DNA from: Eudorina sp. 2006-703-Eu-15
Lineage: Eukaryota > Chlorophyta > Chlorophyceae > Chlamydomonadales > Volvocaceae
DNA length: 64,000 nucleotides
Reading direction: 5' to 3'
NCBI GenBank assembly: GCA_003117195.1
Contig: BDSI01000071.1
Coordinates: 1-64,000, forward strand
In this document: positions 59,049 through 64,000 of the stretch, piece by piece
Position numbering within the stretch: position 1 is the stretch's first letter
Layout: every line of letters starts with the position of its first letter
Made by a program: the position numbers and the translations under genes
The notes under the pieces: model-generated
The model's database searches: none
The model's input: only the letters and a program-made list of their open reading frames with translations
Told to the model about the DNA's origin: nothing

Positions 59049-59140
59049 AGATCCGTGAAACTTGGCTCGGTGCGCGCACCGTTCAGTGCGCGCACCGAGC
59101 CCAGAAACCGCGTCATTTTTCGGTGCGCGCACCGAGCCCA
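59049..59140. repeat. Outer right palindrome block
   Basis: GATCCGTGAAACTTGGCTCG, GTGCGCGCACCGTTCAGTGC, GCGCACCGAGCCC, then TCGGTGCGCGCACCGAGCCC. Near inverse of the left block at 55866-55895. Confidence 0.93.
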
Positions 59141-59159
59141 CTTCTGGGGCCATTTCCTT

Positions 59160-62100
59160 CCTCGGTCAGGTCCCAGGGGTTGGCTCGGATCCCAGAGGTC
59201 GGGTCGGGTCCGAGTGGCCGGGTCGGGTCCAAGTAAGCCAGGGTCGGATAAGGGGGCGGGTCACGTCACAAGGGCCATACCTGGTGACAGCAGGGCGTAC
59301 GGTTATATGGTATATATGGTCATAGCTCATAGGGTTCGGATTGGGTCGTGGGGGCGGGCCTGGTGGGGTTTCATGGATCGACTCCAGTATAAGGTGGCAG
59401 GTCGGGTCCGTCCTCGGGTTCGATGAGATCCCAGGGGCTGGGTAGGTAGGGCCCAAAAGGTTACGTCGGGACGAATGGTCTGGGTCGCGGCCGTATCTGG
59501 TCCCAGGGGCCGGGTCGGATCTCAGCGGGCGGGTCGGGTCCCAGGGCCGGAATCAGGTCCCAATAAGGGCCAAGCCGGGTGACACCGGCTGGTTTGGGTT
59601 CTAGCGACGGACTGCTGAGTCATGCTCCAGGGACCGAGTCGGGTCCCGGGGTCGAGCAAGCAAGGGGTCCGGGTCCAAGTGGTCGCCGGGTCGGGTCCCA
59701 GGTAGGGGTGCGGACGGGTCCCAAGGTAGGGTAGGTCGAATCTGGTCCTTGGGGCCGGACCGTGTTCCCGTGTAAGCAGGGCTGGATGGCTGATTCCCCG
59801 AGTGTGGGAAGGTGCAGCAGGACAGCCAGCCCTGCCTGCAGGCCGGACCGCAAAGAAAAAATAGCTCAAGAAAGGGGTTCCAGACATCACGAGTAAGCCT
59901 TTGTGTCGCGCTGCTACATCCAGGAGGCCATATCTGGTGCAAGGGTAGGTGTGATACATACAGTCCCAAGGGCCGCAAGCGCCGGATCGGGTCCCAGGGC
60001 CCGGGGTCGGGCTAGTCGGGCGTCGTCCCAGCAGGGGCCACATACGGTATCAAGGCATACTCCGCATCCGGTCGCCAAGGGCTGGTCCGGGCCCAGGGTG
60101 CGGGTCGAATCCTCATGATTGCCGGATCGCGTCCCAGGGACCGTACCGTATCTGTTTCAAGACAGGCTCAGGGGACAGGTCTCACCTGCCGGGTCAGGTC
60201 CCAGCGGCGGCCTTCCCTGGACCAATCAAGACCCAGAAGGCTCCTAGGGCCGCCAGGTACCGGACCGGGTCCATCCTGGGGACCGGATCTGGTGCCAGCG
60301 TGACCTACATACGGTCACAGCAGCGGCCGGGTGGATGGGGTCTCAGAGGCCGGACTGCATCCCAGGCTCCGGTTTGATCCCCGGGGCCAGGCCGGGTCCC
60401 AGGGGCGGGGCCGCGCCCCAGATGCCAAGTCCGGTCCACTGGATTGAGACCGGTCTCCGGGAACGTCGGGTTGCAGGGATAGGGCGGGTCGCAGGGCCGT
60501 ACCTGGATCCAATTTGGTCTGTGCGTTTGAATCGGGTCCCCGGTGCTGGGCAGAGTCCTCGGGTTCCGGTCGGGTCCCGGGGCCGGGTCGGGTCCATAGG
60601 GGCGAATCGGATCCGATTGGCAGCGTTGGGTATCAGGGTGCGGGTCGGTTCCCAGGGGCTGGTTCCCAGGGTTCCTAGGACTTATTTGGATCAAGCCATA
60701 GCACACCCGCCAGCCCGGACCCCTACAGTCCGCCGCAAGGCAGCACATTTAAGCCTTCAGACAGTCGCGGCTGTTTAGAGCATGTGTGGCACCAGCGGAC
60801 AACCTGGATTCTGCGCTTCCTCTCGGCAGTGTTCCGCCTCTTTCTGTGACTGGCTCGCATAAAACTTCGCGGCTACGTGAGCAGGATTTCTGCCGAATGT
60901 ACGCCCGCCACCACTTGTGGCCAGGCACAGCTGGAGCTTGCCGAAGGCGTCGCAGCTACCGGCACATGGCTAGTCCTCACAGTCGATGGTGTCCCGCAAG
61001 TTGTGGCTACGGTAACCGACCAATTACACGATACCACTCCCAACAACGCAATGCCATAACCAGGATGTAACATCCTAAATAATAATAATAACCAGGATGT
61101 GGGCATCCAAGACGGCGACATGGAATGTTGGTCGCTGGCGGGCACCTGCGTGAGTGGTTGATTCGGCACGTATCTGGTATTCGCACCTCAGCTGGTCCCA
61201 GGGGGCGGGTCGGGCTCAGGGACCGACAGGGGTCGATCGGTCCCAATGACAGCTGACAGGGTAGGGTCCCAGCAGGGGCTTGGTCGCTTCCTAGTGTCAG
61301 CTCCGTGTCCTGGCACCCGTGGGATACGCCTTTAGGTCTTTCACGCACCTAGAGGCCATGTCTGGTGCCAGGGCTGATTTCAAATGGGGTCGGGTAGGGG
61401 GATGTTGTCAGGGGTCGGGTAGGTCGGGTGGGTGCATTGTTTGATGGGTCGCGGTCTGGAGGGACCTGACCCGCCCCTCAACTGGGCTGGGGGGGAGGGG
61501 GTTCGTCATCGTGGCAGCTGCGGCGGCTCCAGCAGTTGCAGCCAGGCAACTGCGGATCAGTCAGGGCCATTGGTGTGAGAGCGGAGGTTCCGGCTACAGC
61601 CCCACCGCCGCCGCCTCCGCAGCCGCGCTCCGCCGCCGCCACCGCCGCCACCGCCGCCGCCACCACCACCGACGCCTCCAGCCCCACCGACGCCTCCGCA
61701 GCCGCCGGCTCCGCCACCGCCACCGCCTCCACCCCCAGGGGCTACAGGGGCCCGCCGGCCGAATCAGACAGGCCGGTTCGGGCCGCAGGGATTGCTTGGG
61801 TCGGTCTCATGGGTCAGATCGGGCCAATGGGTCAGGGTGGCGTCCTAGGGGTCGAGGCAGGTCTCTAGGGTTACAGGGGTCCCACGCACGGGCAGTGTCC
61901 ACGGGTCCCTAGGCATTCCGACTGGATCTTAGGTGCCGGGTCGCACTGGGCGCAGTCCGGTCCCAGGACCCGGGTCGGTCCGAAGATTACGCCGGCCGAG
62001 CCTGGTTCGAGGGGCCTGGCGGGGTCCTAAGGGGCCGTGCCGAGTCCCGTGGACGGGTTCGGTTGGTTGGGTTGGTTTCTAGGGGTGGGTCTAGTCTCAG

Positions 62101-62170
62101 GAGCTGGAGTGCGTCCAGGGCGCCAGGGGCCGGATTGAACCCCGAGCAAGGGGCTGGCGTCAGTTGGGGG
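59160..62170. repeat. Degenerate GGGTCCCAGGGGCCGG-type satellite, about 3 kb
   Basis: The words GGTCCCAGG, CCGGGTCGGGTC and CAGGGGCCGG recur throughout at irregular 20-45-bp spacing on the same strand. The array is broken near 60780-61150 by a non-repetitive stretch and near 61500-61740 by a CCGCCGCCACC tract. No coding exon supported inside. Confidence 0.85.
60868..61059 (+). other. Possible exon remnant inside the satellite
   Basis: The non-repetitive island has an open frame SAECTPATTCGQAQLELAEG, then GTWLVLTVDGVPQVVATVTD, with a stop at 61057. It begins close to a possible acceptor (GAGCAG). The pattern of alternating hydrophobic residues is protein-like, but no family is recognised. Confidence 0.3.
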
Positions 62171-62250
62171 CCTGGCCTGCCCTCAGCTTGGGTAGGAGGC
62201 AGGGCTCCCGTTGGTATGTTGTTGCTTGGCCAAGGTGTTTCTTCTGATGC

Positions 62251-62655
62251 GGGCTACTCCACTAGCGGTCGCTGGGCAGTGTCACGAGCCAGGCGTGGGT
62301 CTTCCAAGACCTCGAGAGGGTGCAGCGTTTGGGTGCCTCAGGGGTGGTGGTAGCTGGGTGATGGGGTGCCTGTGTGGGCGACCCCCCCTGTGCTTGGCTT
62401 TATCCACTTCTGGGGATTCTGCCCTCTGCTGTGCCTATCCCTCTGGTAGTGTTGCCCCGCTGCGCGCCTCTGCTTGCTTCGGTGTCTGGCTGAGTGGGTC
62501 ATGGCCCGGTGTGTTTTTTGGGTGCGGCGTTGAGGTGTGGAGGTGGCTTGCCGCCTTGTCGGTGGGGCTTGCTGGGGCTTGCCCTGGTATACACCGGTGA
62601 TCCCTTTTCGGGGTCCGCTGTAACGTTCATTCATTCATTTATTCATTCATTCATG
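62251..62655 (+). mobile_element. SINE/LINE-like dispersed repeat, copy B
   Basis: Full-length relative of copy A: GGGCTACTCCACTAGCGGTC at the start, GGGTCCGCTGTAACGTTCAT and (TCAT/ATTC)n at the end. It has the longest tail of the three copies, about seven units. Confidence 0.9.
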
Positions 62656-62919
62656 TGTATTCTCTCTGCTCGTAGCCGTGGTAGCGCGTATCACCGTCAA
62701 TTAGTCAATCAGACTTGCCGCTCCTTGGTGTGTGCCAAGAGAACTTGTACGCTAATTGGGTTTCTTATGAATCAGAGCCGTTACGAGTGTACTCCTGGTT
62801 CTTCACCCCTGACCCCCATGCACCTCGTGCAACCACCATTTAAGAAATTCGCACTCGCGCGAGAAACGCGCCGTTTATGTACATAGTCACGGCAATAACA
62901 TAACAGACATGGACGACGT

Positions 62920-62974
62920 TTGCTGGTGGTGGTGGTGGTGGTGGTGGTGGTGGTGGTGGTGGTGGTGGTGGTGC

Positions 62975-63012
<38 letters not shown>

Positions 63013-63015
63013 GTG
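62920..63015. repeat. Compound (TGG)n(CTG)n trinucleotide repeat
   Basis: About 17 TGG units followed by about 14 CTG units with one TTG. All three forward and reverse frames are open, giving false poly-Trp, poly-Cys, poly-Ser/Thr and poly-Pro ORFs. Confidence 0.95.
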
Positions 63016-63039
63016 GTGGGCGGGGCTGGCATGCCGCGA

Positions 63040-63096
63040 TCTGGGCCCGTTGGACCGCCCGGTCGGGACCCAGGGGCCACCTTATAACGGTTACTA
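63040..63096 (+). repeat. GGGCCCGTTGGACCGCCCGG repeat end
   Basis: Second copy of 42335-42395; ends CCACCTTATAACGGTTACTA. Sits just after the trinucleotide array and near the end of the GGTCCCAGGG satellite (it contains GGACCCAGGGGCC itself). Confidence 0.7.
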
Positions 63097-63127
63097 CTAC
63101 CAACCATGCCGCCCGGATGTGTTTTGA

Positions 63128-64000
63128 GCGCCCAGCGGGGTACTAGGGTTGGCGTGGGTACGTACGGTTTACCGTACTTGGTGGTTGGGGGCTTGGGGCT
63201 GTTCCGGCCACGTGTTGCGGAAGGAATGGAAGGACGGGCTCCTTGGGCCAGGCAGTTGTGTACAGCTGCCCGGCAGCACCCGGGGGTTCTAGCTCCTAGG
63301 TCCCCCGGGGGGAGGATGGGGGGAGGCGGGGAGGGGGACGCTCAGATCCGTGGCCCGTGCGGCCACCGACGGCGGCACGATCACGATCACGATCACGAGA
63401 GCGGATCGATCGGGTCGGGTGGGGCCGGGTCGGGGGTCGGGAGGGGTGGAGCACCCCGTAACTAAACCGTATATCGCATTACAAAATATCACATAATACA
63501 TGTACAGACGTCTGTATGTAGTACAATCACGATTCAACCCGGCATTGCCCCGCCGGTTTCAAGTAGCGATCAAGCGCGTGGAGTGGCGGGAGGGCCCTCC
63601 GAAGGACGAGCGCGTTCCGCCAGAGAGGGGGGGAGCAAGGGATGGGGGCCGTCTCGCCCGGTCTATTCAGGCCGCGTCCCATTCTTCCATTCTTCCCGCC
63701 CCGCCGCTCCTCGTACATCCGCCACCGTACATTCCCCCGTACATCCACTCCTCGTACATCCGCTCCTCGTACATCCCCCCTGGAGCTCACCCCCCCCTCT
63801 GCCTCCTGCCACATGACACGTCGGGGGCACGCCGCCTCTTGGATCCGATCTCGCAGCCAGGTTACCCGAATACGGTAAATACCGGATTGCCGTATGCAAG
63901 TAAAGGTGCGCACCGCATGCGCCTGTACATCTGGCGCCCGTACATCTACCTCCGCGGACGGCCTTGCCCCGTTACACCGATTCCGACACACCCCGCGGTC
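63128..64000. other. Window end without supported gene
   Basis: Contains a short AT-rich stretch (63460-63530) and a small TCGTACATCC minisatellite at 63705-63780. No coding exon seen. Confidence 0.55.

Larger units (their letters stand above)
55795..59140. mobile_element. Candidate DNA transposon with inverted palindrome-rich ends and PHD-Ulp1 cargo
   Basis: The left side at 55866-55895 reads GTGCGCGCACCGAGCCAAGT, TTTACGGATG. The right side at 59049-59082 reads GATCCGTGAAACTTGGCTCG, GTGCGCGCACC, its near inverse complement. Similar blocks at 58612-58668 are also in right-end orientation. Between them lies one minus-strand PHD-Ulp1 gene and, at 58728-59016, a nested SINE/LINE-like insertion. 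Ulp1-like proteases with PHD fingers are known cargo of some eukaryotic DNA transposons (for example KDZ-type). No transposase was found here, so it would be non-autonomous or decayed. Exact ends and target-site duplication not established. Confidence 0.55.

Noticed and set aside
62781..63127. Poly-Thr/Ser and poly-Trp/Cys frames
   Set aside because: Compound TGG/CTG repeat read in different frames.
1..64000. tRNA, rRNA, telomere repeats or organelle DNA
   Set aside because: No cloverleaf, rRNA core or TTTAGGG/TTTTAGGG array recognised by eye; a dedicated tRNA scan was not possible.

Overview
The window looks like nuclear DNA of a GC-rich green alga, most likely a chlorophycean/volvocine relative of Chlamydomonas. 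The basis is genes split into many short exons with clear GT..AG borders, GC-rich codons, long simple-sequence arrays inside introns, chloroplast/organelle-type gene products, and dense dispersed repeats. There is no bacterial operon structure, rRNA, tRNA or CRISPR. I assembled all gene models by hand from splice borders and reading phase. There is no transcript evidence.

Layout. 1-4356 (minus): the 5' six exons of a MOCS3/UBA4 (plant CNX5)-type E1-like adenylyltransferase, whose 3' half lies left of the window. 4499-8970 (plus): a complete 7-exon beta-hydroxyacid dehydrogenase (3-hydroxyisobutyrate dehydrogenase type), sharing a 142-bp divergent promoter with MOCS3. 11539-12734 (plus): an F-box/leucine-rich-like gene. 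12.7-19.3 kb: repeats, a ~0.67-kb-spaced duplication and an AT-rich island. 19359-22893 (minus): a partly resolved multi-exon membrane-protein gene of unknown function. 23936-26322 (plus): a 5-exon SRPBCC (polyketide cyclase/COQ10-like) protein. 29059-34384 (minus): an 8-exon protein with a PLAT/LH2-like domain and C-terminal membrane segments. 34889-40631 (plus): a complete 9-exon family-61-type glycosyltransferase. 43127-53426 (plus): a 15-exon, ~1054-residue armadillo-repeat protein with an N-terminal MGCGSS acylation motif. 55.8-59.1 kb: a probable decayed DNA transposon carrying a PHD-finger/Ulp1-like protease gene (minus strand) between inverted GTGCGCGCAC-palindrome blocks. 59.2-62.2 kb: a degenerate GGGTCCCAGGG-type satellite. 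62.2-64 kb: more repeats.

The most unusual signal is a ~48-bp dispersed element (core CTCTGGCAGCAGCGCAG .. TACCAATTTCCTATACCC). Seven full copies lie inside introns of five different genes on both strands, always sense to the host gene, and most lie just upstream of a 3' splice site. An eighth copy downstream of the armadillo gene predicts an unannotated exon. A truncated 48-bp derivative is tandemly repeated four times, antisense, in another intron. This behaves like an introner or splice-site-associated mobile element. Other notable items are a GGGGCC array in an intron flanked by a duplicated exon end plus 5' splice site, a short element that recurs beside GT/CA microsatellites, three copies of a SINE/LINE-like repeat with a CATT tail, and a 39-bp-stem hairpin.
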